Both the position numbers and the translations under genes were made by a program. The notes below the pieces were generated by a model, which made no database searches, was not told the origin of the DNA, and worked only from the letters and a program-made list of their open reading frames with translations. From Colocasia esculenta (lineage: Eukaryota; Streptophyta; Magnoliopsida; Alismatales; Araceae): a stretch of 64,000 nt of DNA. This document shows, piece after piece, positions 1-12,979 of the stretch (its first letter is position 1; the number at the start of each line of letters is the position of its first letter). Where the stretch lies: positions 496,001-560,000 of the forward strand of contig JACBKR010001264.1 in assembly GCA_014218235.1 (NCBI GenBank), in the 5' to 3' direction.

Positions 1-397
1 AAAGGAACACGTAAAATAAATATGTGTAGCAGAGATGAGGATGCTGAGATGGATGTGTGGTAACTAAAAAGATAAGATTAGGAATGAGCGCTTCGTGAGG
101 ATCTGGGGATAGCTCCAATTGATAGAAAAATGAGAGAAAATAGACTTAGGTGGTTTGGACACGTGTACCGTCGCCCTAATTCGACGCCGGTTAAAAGATG
201 TGACCAAATTTTAGTGGATGCTAGTAAAAGAGCTAGGGGAAGGCCTAAAATGAGATGGTGCGATGTTATTAAGAAGGATTTGGACCTTTTGAGTTTAAAC
301 ACGACTATAACACTTGATAGAAATCTTTGGCAGGAAAAAGATTCATATAACCGACCCCAAATAATGGGATAAGGCTCTGATGATGATGATGATGATA
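1..397 (+). mobile_element. RTE-type LINE, 3' end fragment
   Basis: The plus strand encodes the C-terminal tail typical of plant RTE-clade non-LTR retrotransposon polyproteins: RKDKIRNE, then KMRENRLRWFGHVYRRP (about 127-180), then a GRPKMRW block, a DLxLL stretch and DRNLW before a stop at 370-372. A (GAT)n run follows at about 379-396; short microsatellite tails are usual for RTE elements. The frame is broken between the first and second blocks, so the copy is dead. The 5' part lies outside the window. The identification rests on the protein pattern and tail, not on a search. Confidence 0.8.
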
Positions 398-887
398 TTT
401 TGGACTTGGACATATATACTCTCTAACCATGCTTTAGTTCTGCGAAAGAACACTCCATGAAGAGGTGGGAGGTTTCAAATGCATCTTTTTTTCTTTTTTT
501 TTGCTCCAAGTAAAAAAGTTGTTAAGTTGAGAATTGGATAAACCCATTGGCAAAGAACCTTAAATACGAGGGTAGTATGTTTGAAAAGAACATAACAAGA
601 GCTTCTATATATCTTGCCAAAATTAATATTAGAAAATGCTAAACTTAAATTATTTAATTCGGTCATTCAATTTGATATATAATCTTATGGTTGCCCACGC
701 TTGAAATCATCACTTTGTGTTAACCAAAATTAATTATTATAAGAGAAATAAATTAATATCCAAGGACCAAATAATTATATCATATGACCTCTTAGAATTG
801 TATCTCTAATCGGATAATATAATTGTCCGAGATAACTTATTTTTCTCACCATTAAAAAAAATAGGACCTTGCTATCTCTGTGCGGGC
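398..887. other. AT-rich spacer, nothing recognised
   Basis: This is AT-rich sequence with no credible reading frame or repeat structure. It separates the LINE fragment from the promoter-like stretch that follows. Confidence 0.5.
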
Positions 888-1550
888 GTTGACCTATAAA
901 TAGGGAGCGAGGGGTCGAGGAGCACGAAGAAGGGTGCCCTAGGCCGAGCGCTTTGTCCCCGGGAGTGGAAGGGGTGGCGTGGTATTCCACGGGAGAGGTT
1001 CTAATCGTGGCGCACGATTGTGCGATGGGCACACAGTACACTTGCCAGGGCCTTCTTTGGCCGCTCGCCGGCGTCGCAGTCGCCGGCCGAGCGAGGGGAT
1101 CGGCCCACATCTTTCTCTCTCTCTGTCTCTGTCTCTGTCTCTGTCTGTTAGGGCACGGGTTTGCTGTTTCCTCTCCTAGTTATCGTAATGTTTGGTTTGA
1201 TCGTCTGTTCTGGTTTCCGTTCTCGCTTCACGGTTTCTGCGCGGTGTTGCCCGTGGCTTTGATGTCAGGGGACCGGAGCCACCTTCGCAGTCGGTGTTTG
1301 GGGATCGGATTGTGAGGAAAGAATTGCAGTTTCGCAGCAGAAAAAGTGAAAGATTTGTGAAGGTCGTGAAGTTATTTTCCTTTTATTTTTTCGCCGGAGG
1401 TTTCCAGATTGTTGTTGCGGGTCCGACGTTGATTCTAGGGTTCATGAAGGTTGTTTCTTGCAGAGATCGATCGAAATGTTGGACCGCCTCCTCCGTGAGA
1501 TTTTTTGGCTGTGTGAAGTTCTTCGATTTGGAGTTTGAAATATGAATTTT
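888..1550 (+). promoter_or_regulatory. Promoter-like TATA box and GC-rich leader without a gene
   Basis: A clean TATAAATA lies at 895-902 on the plus strand. About 600 bp of GC-rich, leader-like sequence follows, with a CTCTGT microsatellite near 1112-1150, in a locally AT-rich setting. It looks like the core promoter and 5' UTR of a plant pol II gene, but no matching coding exon follows. Frames of 60-120 codons here have no recognisable domain. It may drive a non-coding RNA, or be an orphaned promoter or the end of a mobile element. This is inference from composition and one motif. Confidence 0.35.
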
Positions 1551-3479
1551 TTTAATAATGAGACAACAGGATCATGTGGGTGTATTATTATTATTATTAT
1601 TATTTGTGGTTCTTCCGCAACACATTCATGAATCATGGGGGACTTCAAAATATTGATTCTTTTTATGAAATATTAGAGGAAATATATTTCCTCTTAAATT
1701 ATCCTGAATAGCATTGTGGTCTCATATCTTTTACTACCTCATTTGCTACTCTCTATGAGTGTTTAATTACAACATTAAAATTAAATCTAATGATGTGACA
1801 AATAAGGTGATGAAAGAGTTTCCTCTATTTTAAAAGATTGTGTTAAAATGCTTCCAAAGTGACTAATACCATGTCAAAAATGTGTGAAATGGAGTAAAAT
1901 TGCAGAGGCAGTAAATTTTTTTTTCTTTGTAACCCATGAAGTAGAGGTGGGCAACTTTCCATTAGATTTGTTTGGAGAAACTAAACTAAATGAGCTGTTG
2001 CAAGGTTATGCAGCCCTATAATTTATGTAATGCAAAGTAATATAATTAATGTTATGTGAGGAAATGTTAGTTATCCGGATGCCCGAGTAACTAATGTGAG
2101 TTGAATCGGCTGCACGGCCAACCCGACCAATCAAGTCGGCCACAATCGGCTAATTATCCAAGCGTCTGAGGAGCTAGTATTTTTCATCTTACATAACTCA
2201 GAGAAAGCATGTGTAGAAGATGGAGCATAATGAAATTGCTTTAGTTTGGACTTGTTCGTGAATTTTTTTTTGAGCCATGCATGTTCGTGAAATTTCTCCA
2301 ACCTCAAAAGAACAGTTGAGAACAGAGAAGTCCATTCGTGTATGCATGAGTGTGCCATCCTTCAACGCTCTCATAAGATCTCAAACATCGCCCAAATCCA
2401 TGAAGTTGCAAATTTTCGTTTGAATATAAAGGCAAGGTCTGGTTAATAACCTGTGTGAAATAAGTTTCTTAGTGTCTATATAATGCGATGGCATAATTCA
2501 ATGCAATCATCTGTACATTTCCCATGGATGGCTGAGGGGATTCTATGAGCTTCTTCTTGTTCTGTACACAAGAAAAGGGTTCCTTGCTAACAAGTTAGCA
2601 GGGGCATGCCAGGCAAGAACGGTAAATAACTTGCTCTTGTCGCCCTTCCCTTTTCCATAGGATTTTGTGGAAACTCCTATTGTGGGTTCTCCTGGACAGC
2701 ATATTATCTGTAGCAGTCAAGGTGTTTTCATCTGCACTAAGAAATGAGCACAGAACAGCACCACAAGTTCCTTTGTCTTGTTTGGGATCTTGCCCAGCTG
2801 CTTCATGTTCTAGTTTGGTGCCCAGACAGGGAAACTCCTGCTGTAATTGGACTAATGCAGAGATGGCAGACATGCTTGTCCTCCCTGCCACATTAGGTGT
2901 AAAGCAAAGGAAGCTACGAACTTATTTCTCTTGTTTTGCCCCATTCCTTCCTGCATTACAATCACAAATCAGTGAGAAGTTAAATCAAATTGTGTGCAGA
3001 AACAGGTATGAAATTGTTATAATGAAAATTGAAGATTCAATTTTGGAGAACAACAGCTCAAAAAAACAAGGGGGGGGAGTAAGAAAAAAACAAGAGGACT
3101 GAATTATGCAGAACGGCAACGATGATCATCAAATGAAGCTATATCATATCTCAATAATACCAAAGTAAGAAAAAAAAAAGAGAGGAAACAAAGCCAATAT
3201 GTCCAATATGTTTAGGAGTTCAGCAGCCACTTGAGATGGATAGCTCTACCCATTTACAGAGGAAACACTTTAGATTCTTTTACCTCTTTGGAACCATGAC
3301 TTCCGGACGACTTGCCGAATGTGTCGTTCGTGCTTTTGTAATAGTTCGTCAACTTTGTACGACTGATGTAACAAAGGGCCCGAGAACTCGACTGCGTCCC
3401 CCTGATCTTTTCGATAATTCTGTTCAAATCAGAAACAAAATTTACTACCCACATCATCAGAGGGAGGAATGGGAGGAAC
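1551..3479. other. 3' flank of the kinase gene, no gene seen
   Basis: No credible coding frame is visible. A (TTA)n microsatellite lies at about 1583-1604. The part nearest 3480 probably contains the minus-strand kinase 3' UTR; no clear polyadenylation signal was identified. Confidence 0.4.
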
Positions 3480-6400
3480 TCAGCAGATGTAAGGGTGCAG
3501 TACCATATAACTTCGCCTAGATGACATTTCATCTTTCATATAAGTAGCCTGAGACAGGTCTTGGGAGGGAAAGAAGTCAGAAGCATCAAAAGAATCTGGG
3601 CACTCTAACTTTGTCCATTGTTTCATCACTGCCCTCTTCACCATCTCAGTTAAATCATGGCCTCCAGCACCAATAACATCCTCCCCAGGAAGTTTCCTCT
3701 CAGGCAGACCCCTCGAATCCGGAGAATTTCTAGAGGGTGTCACTGTCCTGGAATCATGGCCTCTTGAACTTGATCTACTGTTTGACCTCCTAGATGCCTT
3801 GCCTTCTTTCAGTCTTTTTGCCCATGCAAAACCACCAGAAGGAGGAACTAGCAGGGGCCCTGAAAAGGGGATGCTATCTTGACGACAGTTGTGCTTTAAG
3901 TGGGAAGTTTCTTCTGCAGGTTTACTTGCTGGCACAGGCTGCTGATCCACAGACAATCTAGAGTCACTTACTTTATTTGGAAGCTTCAAGCTACTGTTTC
4001 TGACTTCGCCAGTGTTAGTTCTTAATTCCTGCAAAGAATAACACTGTCACATTGGCTGTGGATTAACCAAATTGAACAATATCATGCAGCACACAGACCA
4101 GACAGAACAAATATCGATTTTCTTCTCGACTACCATGGTCGAGCTACCGGAAATCTTTACCTCTGCATGTGGTGCCAAGTTACTGAGGGTGTTAGATCCT
4201 TGTGGGGGTTTACATGTCTTTGATGCTCTAAGTACAGCATCTGGCCCACGTTTGCCGACGATCCTTTTCCTGATATTTTAGTGAATGGGAGATCAGCTCA
4301 TGTAAACTGTAGATGACTTCCATGTATGCATAAAAGTAGGAACACCTTATGTACTGTTCAAACAGAACCACAATATGTTGGTATTTGTGTAACTGGAAAA
4401 TATAATTTGATGCCCACCTGCATGCCAGCTCACGAGTCCTTGCATCCATCTCCTTATTAGGGGCATACCTTGGCAAGCTAGATGGTTCACATGCATAAGG
4501 TACTGTAGTGAAATACTGGCCAAGAATAAAGAAAACTTAGTATAATTGCATGAGCTTTTAGTTAAAATATATTGATTCTGGGCAGAGCTACATTGGAATC
4601 ATCATCTAAAGCTAGAATGAAGAAAAGCTCTCTACATCGCATTAACTAGATTTCTTTGTGGGATTTTGGTTTTTGTTTCCTATATCTGTTGTATTTAAGA
4701 ATTAGCCTTCAAATCCAGATATTTATTTATGAACCCACCCACAGTTACACATTTATTTGGTAAATGCTCCAGAATGTTAGGAATAAGCCCGTCGAATCCC
4801 TTAATTTTTTTAGGAAAAATCCTCTAAAAAGGGTGTTTATGCAGTAAGTGTCTAATTGTAGGTGTTTATAAATAAGTGCCTTGATTGGAGAGGATAATCG
4901 CTAAATACAAAGGTTATAAGGGTTAAGAACAAAAAATCCCGTCTTTATTTAGGCACAAAAGAGACATGGTAATGACTAACGAGCACGATGCTCCAGTCTA
5001 TGAGCGGGGTTCTCCGAGTCTTCAAGCAAAGTATTGGATAGATGATATCATTCAAAAAAGTTACTAGATTACAGGAACACAATTCATAATTCCGTATATG
5101 GAATACATGATGTAGAGCTTCTTATTAGTGTTTAGCATTCTGGTTCTCTTTCATATTGTTGAATTACTTCAACTTGGTCCTAAAGAGAGTGCCTTCGCCT
5201 TTGCCATTCCCCTTTCACTCTTTCTGTTTATCACTGGCTCCAAAGTAGGATTCTCAGTCATCTGCTTCGTTTTATTATTCATGGAGAAACTATTATTGGT
5301 CTTTTCTGTAATGCCTATGTCACTTCCATAGGATCAAAACATTTTGTATGGAATGGCATATTTCACTAATGTACAGGGATGAGAATTAGTTGATTGGCTA
5401 GAGACTGCAGGATATCAATCCAAATTGTATCTGGAAATTATTTGATAAGCATCAAAGACTACCAGTTCTACCTGCAAACCATATGTCCTTTGGCTGAAAA
5501 TGTTATATAAATGTTGACAACCTCAAGTGACTTGCAACAAAACTTGAGCGAGAGAGAGAGAGAGAGAGATGTTTACCTTAGACTGCAGAGCAGAGGTAGC
5601 AGTGCCACGCTTACAAGGTTCAACAGAAAGGAGAGTCTCTATCAGCTTGAAAGCACTGGCTGGCAAAGCTTTACATGCATCTTTAAGACAGCTCTCATAA
5701 AGTTGATGGGGTTTAAAAATAGTTGCATGTGGTAACTTGGACTTTTTCCAATATTCATCAGGGGGTGAGCCACAAAGCTTAAAGATTTTATGTAACTGCT
5801 CAACCTGCATAAGATGAAAACAATTTTATTTAACCAAGAAATGACATTGACAACAATATGTGACTGCTCAACCTGCATAAGATGAAAGCAATTTTATTTA
5901 ACCAAGAAATGACATGAAGTTGTCAAAATTAAACACCCTACAGTGCTCGAATAAGAAGCACTTATATGGTCTGTAAAATGTTGATTCGTTTGCATCAAAA
6001 AACACCTGCACTGCAACAAGATATCATGTATTCATGCATTTACATTGACATCAAGAGGTAGGTGTTTTTCATGCTGAGTATTTATATGCATGCCCTATTA
6101 GACATCTATCTTTGCAAGTATGACCTTGCTCAACTCGCACTACATATACAAAAAATGCCCCTCCCCCTATGCCACAAGCTCCTTTGTCCTTCCCCCCAGT
6201 CAGTGCTAAGTTGGGACTTAATTTGAATCTCTTTCTGCCAAGATGTTCTTCGTACGTTTTTGCTGGATAATACCTGTTCCAAAACTAGGGGGATTTATTC
6301 ATTGTTTTAGAAAGTTTGTATTCTATTCTTTGAATAAAAACTTTGGGTTTTATTTCTGATGGACGAGTACATACATGCTGAATTTTGTCCTTTAATTCTT

Positions 6401-8760
6401 GAGTTCGTCAAGCAAATAGGATTAGATGTTTTTAAGGTACAAGGGACACACAGGTAAATTTGTACTTGGGAAAGAGATGCTTGAACTATAATGTTTTGCA
6501 GGGTGATGTGTCTTCAAGAAGTCCTTGTTTCTCTATATGTAGGACAAGGCCATAAACCTCTTCTAGCAAAACTAAAATATCTCCTAGATTGTGCTTTTAC
6601 AGTTTTTCATGACAATGGGTAAAATATTGATTTCTTGGCCGACTAAAGCATATTATTTCATAACTTCCCAGTTCCACCAGAACATGCACGGGAAGAAGTA
6701 CTTGAAAGCTCAGACAAATATTAGTTTGTCCTTGTTTACCACAATTGAACAAAGAATAATTGTGGCTTACTACATAAATAGTCTGCATTGCATTCTTTCA
6801 TGGACATGATGAAAGGTTCACTATTTAGATTTTGATACTTTAGATACAGTGAGCTCCTTCACATGCACATTGTTTCTGAATATCTTCGCCTGTACGTTCT
6901 ACCACTGCAGTAACTTTACTGTTTTCTTTCTCCGGCCTCTCACCTTCATTAGCCCTCTTCCAATTTGTTTAGAACCTGTGTAGTAGAAAAAATATCTGAG
7001 ACTCTGTCCAAGTAACCACTCTCACAATGTGGTCCTAAGGGGGCCAATGAAGGTTGCCTCTCCCATATAGAATTTTTACACCAGGAACTCTTACCAAACG
7101 TATTCAGACACCTAGGCAGATGGACATACTGTTCAGACCTTCAAAAACCCAGAGCATTGAAGAAAAACCCAGGTTGCTAGTCAGGATTCTAAGGCTAACT
7201 ACGGACATGAATGCAGGAAAAATAACATTGCATATATAAGTGATAAACCTGCATGGGCTACAAGTATATGGTCTTAGCAAGTTTTGCAAGTAGACAAGAA
7301 AGAAAAGAGAATAGCTCAAGTTGATAACCTCAGTTCTCCCCGGCAGAATAGGTTTTCTCAGAAGCAGTTCTGCAAATACACAGCCACACTCCACAGATCA
7401 ACTGATGCTCCATAGTCCGTTGACCCCAAGAGAAGTTCAGGTGGACGGTACCATAGTGTGACCACACGACTTGTCAATGGGTGCTTCTTCCCTTGTTTCC
7501 AGAAGTTTGATAGGCCAAAATCAGCTATCTTCAGAGTTCCCTCATTGTTGACCAGAATGTTTGCACATTTAATGTCACGATGCATGACACCTCGTGAATG
7601 GCAGTGTTCAAGTCCACATAACAACTGGTGCATGTAGCACTTCACCTGAAAGGATAAACAAACAAAAATGTGAAATCCTCCTCAGGATAGGACAAAAAAC
7701 ATGCCATTTTCAGAGACCTCTTGTTTGAATGTCTGCAAGAAGAAAAGTGCTGCCTAAGGTTCTGTTGGAACACAGACAAACCTGTGATTCACTGAATTGG
7801 ATGTTGGGGCAGGATGACAACCCTGCAAGATCATGATCCATATATTCAAAGACAAGGTATACACTGCAGGATAATCTGGAAGCGATCAACCCCTCTAGTT
7901 TCACAATATTTGGGTGATCTAGTCTGCGGAGAATTTGAATTTCCCGTGCCATGAACCTCACACTCTCTGGCTCATGGATGTCAAACCGCACCTTCTTCAG
8001 CGCAACAATCTTCCCTGTGTCTACTTCACGTGCACGAAACACATTGCTGTATGTACCTTGTCCAATCTACAAATGAAATTGGCAAACAATTGAGATAGAG
8101 CCGACAAATGATCTAGGCAAGAAAATAATATTGAGAGGATGATAATTTGATATCTTCCATCAACAGATTACGGAGAAAACTACTACAAGAATCTTTTTCT
8201 TCTTCATGATAAGGTAGCAGGAGAAAAAAGATTGCGATTGCTTAAACGTACGTGATAAGAACACAACTGTACGTGGACTAGAGATGGATATCACACAAGA
8301 AACTCTATTTGCACTCCGACGCCACAATCGTCATTGGGAAGAGTCGAATGGATCAGGATTCCGTAACGAGTAGAAATGGATCGGGATTGCAGAAAATTAC
8401 CTTGTCCAATTTCTCGAAGGAGTCTGCTCTGCGGGGCACCCAGCCGTGAATGGCCTCTCCTGCAACCGCACTGAGCCAGGCGGGCCACCCGGCGGCGACC
8501 AGCTCCCCTTCCAAGTGCTTGTGCAGGCTGGACAAGCGGAAACCCAACGAGTGTGTGAGAACGAAGCTGTTCTTCCGGGATTCTGTCGAGCCGAACGAAT
8601 CCGAACCGAAAGACTTCTTCTCCGCATCGCCGAGTGCATCCCCATACCGCAGAGAGAAAGATGCGATCCCCCCGGCACCGGTACCCTGCTCCCCGATTCT
8701 ATCCGAGTGATCCAGCGCAGGGTTGACGGGAATCCCATGCTTCGACGCCACACACCCCAT
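3480..8760 (-). CDS. CDK-like Ser/Thr protein kinase, N-myristoylated type, with frameshift
   Basis: Seven exons on the minus strand: 8760-8401, 8066-7782, 7645-7329, 5804-5577, 4515-4418, 4269-4161 and 4028-3480 (TGA at 3482-3480). All introns are GT-AG and phases match, giving about 648 aa. The product resembles plant CDK-like kinases of the At1g54610/At1g18670 group. It starts MGCVASK, a myristoylation (Gly2) and palmitoylation (Cys3) signal, so membrane attachment is likely. The kinase domain starts near residue 121: glycine loop IGQGTYSNV, catalytic Lys144, HRDIKCAN with Asp239, DFG at 257-259 and TLWYRPPELLLG. The serine-rich C-terminal exon is typical of the group. One base is missing near 7386 in the DLWSVG motif (about codon 302): exon 3 is 317 bp where 318 is needed. 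All other exons stay in frame, so this is either a recent null allele or an assembly error. Confidence 0.9.
5551..5569. repeat. (AG)n microsatellite beside a splice donor
   Basis: A dinucleotide repeat starts 7 bp inside intron 4 of the kinase gene (donor at 5576-5575). On the transcript strand it reads as a CU-rich tract just after the 5' splice site. Confidence 0.9.
5795..5915. repeat. Direct duplication spanning a splice acceptor
   Basis: Two 53-bp copies, 5795-5847 and 5863-5915, differ by one base and have a period of 68 bp. The first copy covers the exon 4 acceptor of the kinase gene (ATGCAG then GTTGAGCA). The second carries an identical acceptor 68 nt upstream on the transcript. Use of the upstream site would add 68 nt and shift the frame. 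Confidence 0.9.
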
Positions 8761-9548
8761 CCTATCCTGGCTATGCGCAGAAGAGCCTCCTAGCAGAAGC
8801 AAAGAGGAGGAGAATTGGAAGAGGGCATTGACCACACAACGGCTTGCAGCAGCAGGAGAAACCCAGGAAGCTATCAAAAGGCGCAAAGACCACGCAAGAG
8901 AAGAAGGAACACAGAGAGCTTCTGAGGGCGCGCAGGAGCTCCTCAGCGAGAAAGCTGGGATCTTTCTGCCCTGCTACGCCCTCCCCGTCCCCGACCGGTG
9001 GTGGTATTTCTCCCAAAATTATATTGGGTCTTCTCCCCCTTCCCCCCTCTTTTGCCCACCCTTCCCCTCTTCTTGCGCGCGCACCGCCGCCTGCGGGATT
9101 GGCGGGGTTGGAACAGTGGGTTGGAGGCACAAGGGGATTCTATCGGAGAGGGAAGCTGCAACAACCGGCTCCGAAACCAGTGGGAGCAAAAAAGGAGCCA
9201 TCTTTATCTTTGCTGAGACCGTGTTGTATGCGTATGTGTGCGGATGTGCGGTGAAGGGGGGTCAAAAAAAGACCGAGGAAACGGTGAAAGAAGTAGCCGT
9301 TGGAGTGGAAGGGGAAGCTGTACATGTTCTGTCAAACTCCTTTTAGACGGGGGTGTTGCTGGAAACAAACAGAGGCGACAAAACTATTAAGTAATGGTGA
9401 TGGTGCTGCCCCCTGCTTTTAGAAAAGAGAGAGGTATTGCGTCGTTCTCTCACACAGGTTTTGGGTTAGGCTGGCCCCGTTGGAACTTTCTAACTTCGTA
9501 GAAGAAGCTAAGCTGCAGCTGCTACTTCTGCTTCTGCTGCTGCTGCTT
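8761..9548 (-). promoter_or_regulatory. Kinase 5' leader and promoter region
   Basis: This GC-rich stretch lies upstream of the kinase start codon. It has open frames on both strands, as GC-rich plant leaders often do, but none shows a domain. No TATA box was assigned. Confidence 0.4.
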
Positions 9549-9572
9549 CTCTCTCTCTCTCTCTCTCTCTCT
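9549..9572. repeat. (CT)n microsatellite
   Basis: A perfect CT dinucleotide run following a CTGCTG-rich stretch upstream of the kinase gene. Confidence 0.9.
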
Positions 9573-10327
9573 TTCAGCTGTTTGTTTACTTCTTTTCTTT
9601 TTCATAACATGATGGGTAATCTTTTATGTTGTAGGATTAGAACAAGATTATATTTTTATGTACGAATCTTAATTTGTTGGAGTCCCGATAAAAAATAATC
9701 TCATATCTGAAAACTCATGAGTTCTATGTGTCATATGATCTTAGACTTTTTAAATTTGATATTATGATTCTGAAATTTGTAAGATAATTTTCGTATCACT
9801 AAATCAGGTAAGATGTGTTCTAGAGTTGGTTGATTGGCTGATCTTGAGTCCTGATTGGTGAGAAATTGTGGTATTAATCGGGCCTATCAATCGAGCTTCA
9901 GATAGATTTTCTAGTCTTAAATCAACTTGTTTCCCTATTCGATCTTTATTAGAGTAATTAACGTGTTTCGCAATTAATAAATTACAACGTTTTTTTTACA
10001 TCAGCAGCTCACGCCTTTCCACGCTGGTATAATTTTTCGCTGCTGTAATATTAATGGGAATATTAAAAGGTGCGGTCGCATGCTAAAAAAAAGAAAAATT
10101 GTCACCACTTTCATTGGTTCCAACGGGAGCAGTAAAAAGCAATATATGAAAATTATTACATATATATATATATTTATTTATATAAAGAATGGATCGATAG
10201 TTAGGTCCCTTCACGAGCATCTTAATAAATTAAATTCAAAAGTTTACCCTTACGTTATTCAAAAATACAGATCTAGAGGCAAGTTATGGTAAAATTGTCA
10301 TAAGATCGTTATCAGGAAAGAAAATGA

Positions 10328-10487
10328 TTACTACTCATGAAAATGGGTAGTAAATGTTGTCCGAACACCCCTTGATTGGTGGGGCGTCTGGGTCTCACAA
10401 ACCCAACATTTTGCTGGTGTGTGAGTGCCCAAACATCCTACCAATCAAGACATTTGGACGACATTTTTATCTATTTTCACGAGTAAC
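10328..10487. mobile_element. MITE-like inverted-repeat element, about 160 bp
   Basis: The left arm (ACTCATGAAAATGG ... TGTTGTCC ... CTTGATTGGT) is the imperfect reverse complement of the right arm (ACCAATCAAG ... GGACGACA ... ATTTTCACGAGT). Arms are about 55 bp around a short centre. No coding capacity. The exact ends and target duplication are not certain. Confidence 0.6.
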
Positions 10488-10720
10488 AAGTGTAACTCCA
10501 TCACGAAATGAGTGTCCAAAGTTTAATTTCTATAGTGTATAAAAAAAAATCACACATGTATCCCCAACCTCTAATGGGGAACTTCTAATTCTATTGACAA
10601 TTTTAATTTGCAGGATGAGATGCATAACATGACTTACTCCAATGAATGAAAGGAACCCCAAAGAAGATTAAAATCTTTACTGAATAGCAAGAATTATTTC
10701 TTCACTCTTGAAGACGTGTT

Positions 10721-10746
10721 ACAGAGAGAGAGAGAGAGAGAGAGAG
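10721..10746. repeat. (AG)n microsatellite
   Basis: A perfect AG dinucleotide run in the kinase-WRKY intergenic region. Confidence 0.9.
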
Positions 10747-11245
10747 GTGGGGTAGGAAGACGCGGCGATGGGCCAAGTCAAAGTGAGGTAGAAAGAAGAG
10801 TTCCTGGCCTCTTGATTGCGTTCGTGGGTATGACTTAGAAGAGTTCTTTAATTGACCAGTGGGGGTATAATAACTTAGGAGGAAGAACAAGTGTGTATAG
10901 TTGAATTGCTCGTGTGAAACGATATCTGACTCTCCAAATCCGGTGCCCACGACTTATTATTGTAGCCAAGTGGAATTTGGCTTTTTTCTATACACTACAC
11001 CTAATTCCCACCATATATATGTTTTATAATGATGTGGGCAAGCTTAGCCTCTCCACTAATAACATTCGGATATCTCCTCATGAGGAGCACCAAAATCCCA
11101 AGATTGTCTTCTTGCATACTTAAATGAGTTAGTGTTGGTGGTGGGGTCTTCTTACTAGCTAAGTGGGTCTCCTCAAATCCACATTTCCGTGTTCCTCTCT
11201 CCTATTGGGGTGGGTGAAGACCCCAACTAACGATGACAGTGCCTT

Positions 11246-11249
<4 letters not shown>

Positions 11250-11294
<45 letters not shown>
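11250..11294. repeat. (CT)n microsatellite
   Basis: A CT run of about 45 bp followed by TATATAG. Open frames across it are low-complexity and not genes. Confidence 0.9.
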
Positions 11295-11296
<2 letters not shown>

Positions 11297-11743
11297 ATAT
11301 AGATCTCCTTCCTTTTCTTTGTCCACCTCTCCCGTTTTCCTTAGAACGTGGTTCCACTGTCTAATGTAAAAGTTAAGCAGTACTTGATGGTAGCCACACA
11401 CTGCCCACACGTGACAAGGTTTGGAGTGAAGAAAGATAGATGGGCAACTTCATTTAGAAGACTGGTAGGGCTCATGACAAGATTTTTCCCTTTGCGGCCT
11501 ATAGATGTCAGATCTGTAACTTAAGTAAGGGCGCTTAATTATATACATACGGTTATTCTTATTGCGAGGAAACGCCGTCTAATTGATCAAAATATCTCAA
11601 GTTAATTAATTTCCAGAAGATGGGCTTGTGTCAGTGGCCGGAGCAAAGTTTGAACATTTAGAAACTGCGTTTTGGACTTGGTTAGTGACCGACAATACGT
11701 ACATAAAATATGCACGTCGAAAACGAGTGAACATGATCTAGCT

Positions 11744-11768
11744 AGAGAGAGAGAGAGAGAGAGAGAGA
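11744..11768. repeat. (GA)n microsatellite and GGCC run
   Basis: A GA dinucleotide run, followed about 45 bp downstream by a short CCGG/GGCC tandem run at about 11814-11829. Confidence 0.85.
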
Positions 11769-12788
11769 CGGCAAGGTGGGTCGCTGCCTGCTTCTGCGAA
11801 CAAGTCGGCAGGTCGGCCGGCCGGCCGGCAGCTGCCCTCTTCTTGGCCCCGTCGCTGCGGATCCTCTCCTGATCAGCGTATTAGGATGACGGGGAAGAAC
11901 ACGTACGAGGACTCCTCCATGCACCGCCCCCTCTATGAACAATATTATTATGACAAAATCTAAGCTCAAAAAAGACCAATGCCCTTCCACTCCCTAATTA
12001 ACCACACTACACATCTTTTGTCGCCTCCATGCATGAGAGAGTGTGTAGGCTAGCTAGAAGTAGCTAGTGTGACTCAAATCATATATAGTTAGTTGCATAC
12101 GATCCACAGGTTTTAGCTACCCATTAAACTTAATTAGTTTTCTTATGTTGTCAATATATATTTACCTAGGAAAGCGTTTGCTTGATCGAGCATGGGCGCC
12201 AGCTGGTACGTACTGTGTTTGAAGGTTGGGGCAAAGAGAAACAGGAATTCATATATACGTGAGATAAAAAATTAACTAGTTTTGAAAGAGTAGTTCTTGA
12301 ACGAGGTGATCATCGGAATTCAGATTTCAGATAAATAAAACATGTAGACAAATGCCAAGTGTTGGTGATTGGACGGAGGAGGCACCTTCTAGAAGTGGGG
12401 ATTTCTTAATTCCGACAGAAGATGACAAGTAGTACTACAGGAAAATCTACAGTACACACACGACCGGCATGTTAGATTTCACAGGGCACTCTATGCAAGT
12501 TAACTAACTAATTAGGTTAGGAAGATAGGGGTGGGGTGCTTGGCCCATGCAGGCACCGGCCATTCTTGCGCAAGGGACAAACGCATGCGAAGGAGATAAG
12601 ATCATCTCCTCAAAACATGTATTGAGGAGAGACTCCACCAACGTGAGAGAATTTTTTACAGAAAGTCTTCTCACACTTCCACCTTCACCTCACTTTTGTA
12701 AGAAAGTTCTTTCGTGGAGTCTTCTTAACTTATGTACTGAAGAGATCATCACTCAATGCAAAGAGGCACGTAAGAGGCGATGTTAATT

Positions 12789-12979
12789 AAATAAAAGTAA
12801 TATTTGGTGCATTTTATCATTGATGTAAACTACACATGAATGGTGAAGATGTCTATCACTTGTCGTACGTAGGGGGTTTTAGGATGGGTGTTAATGGGGC
12901 AAGTGACATGTATCTCCACCATTGATATATAATTTGCATCAATGATAGAGTGCAGTGCACCAAATAATGTTTCTCATTA
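12789..12979. mobile_element. MITE-like inverted-repeat element, about 190 bp
   Basis: The left arm begins near ATATTTGGTGCA, then TATCATTGATG. The right arm ends with CATCAATGATA, then TGCACCAAATAAT. Arms of about 75 bp are reverse complements with scattered mismatches around a short centre near 12865-12890. No coding capacity. The target duplication was not resolved. Confidence 0.65.

Noticed and set aside
960..1150. Possible microRNA precursor or structural RNA in the promoter-like GC island.
   Set aside because: Only short stems (about 5 bp) are visible and no known mature sequence was recognised.
8723..9346. Frames of up to 207 codons on both strands upstream of the kinase.
   Set aside because: GC-rich leader composition; no domain, and they overlap the kinase first exon in antisense.
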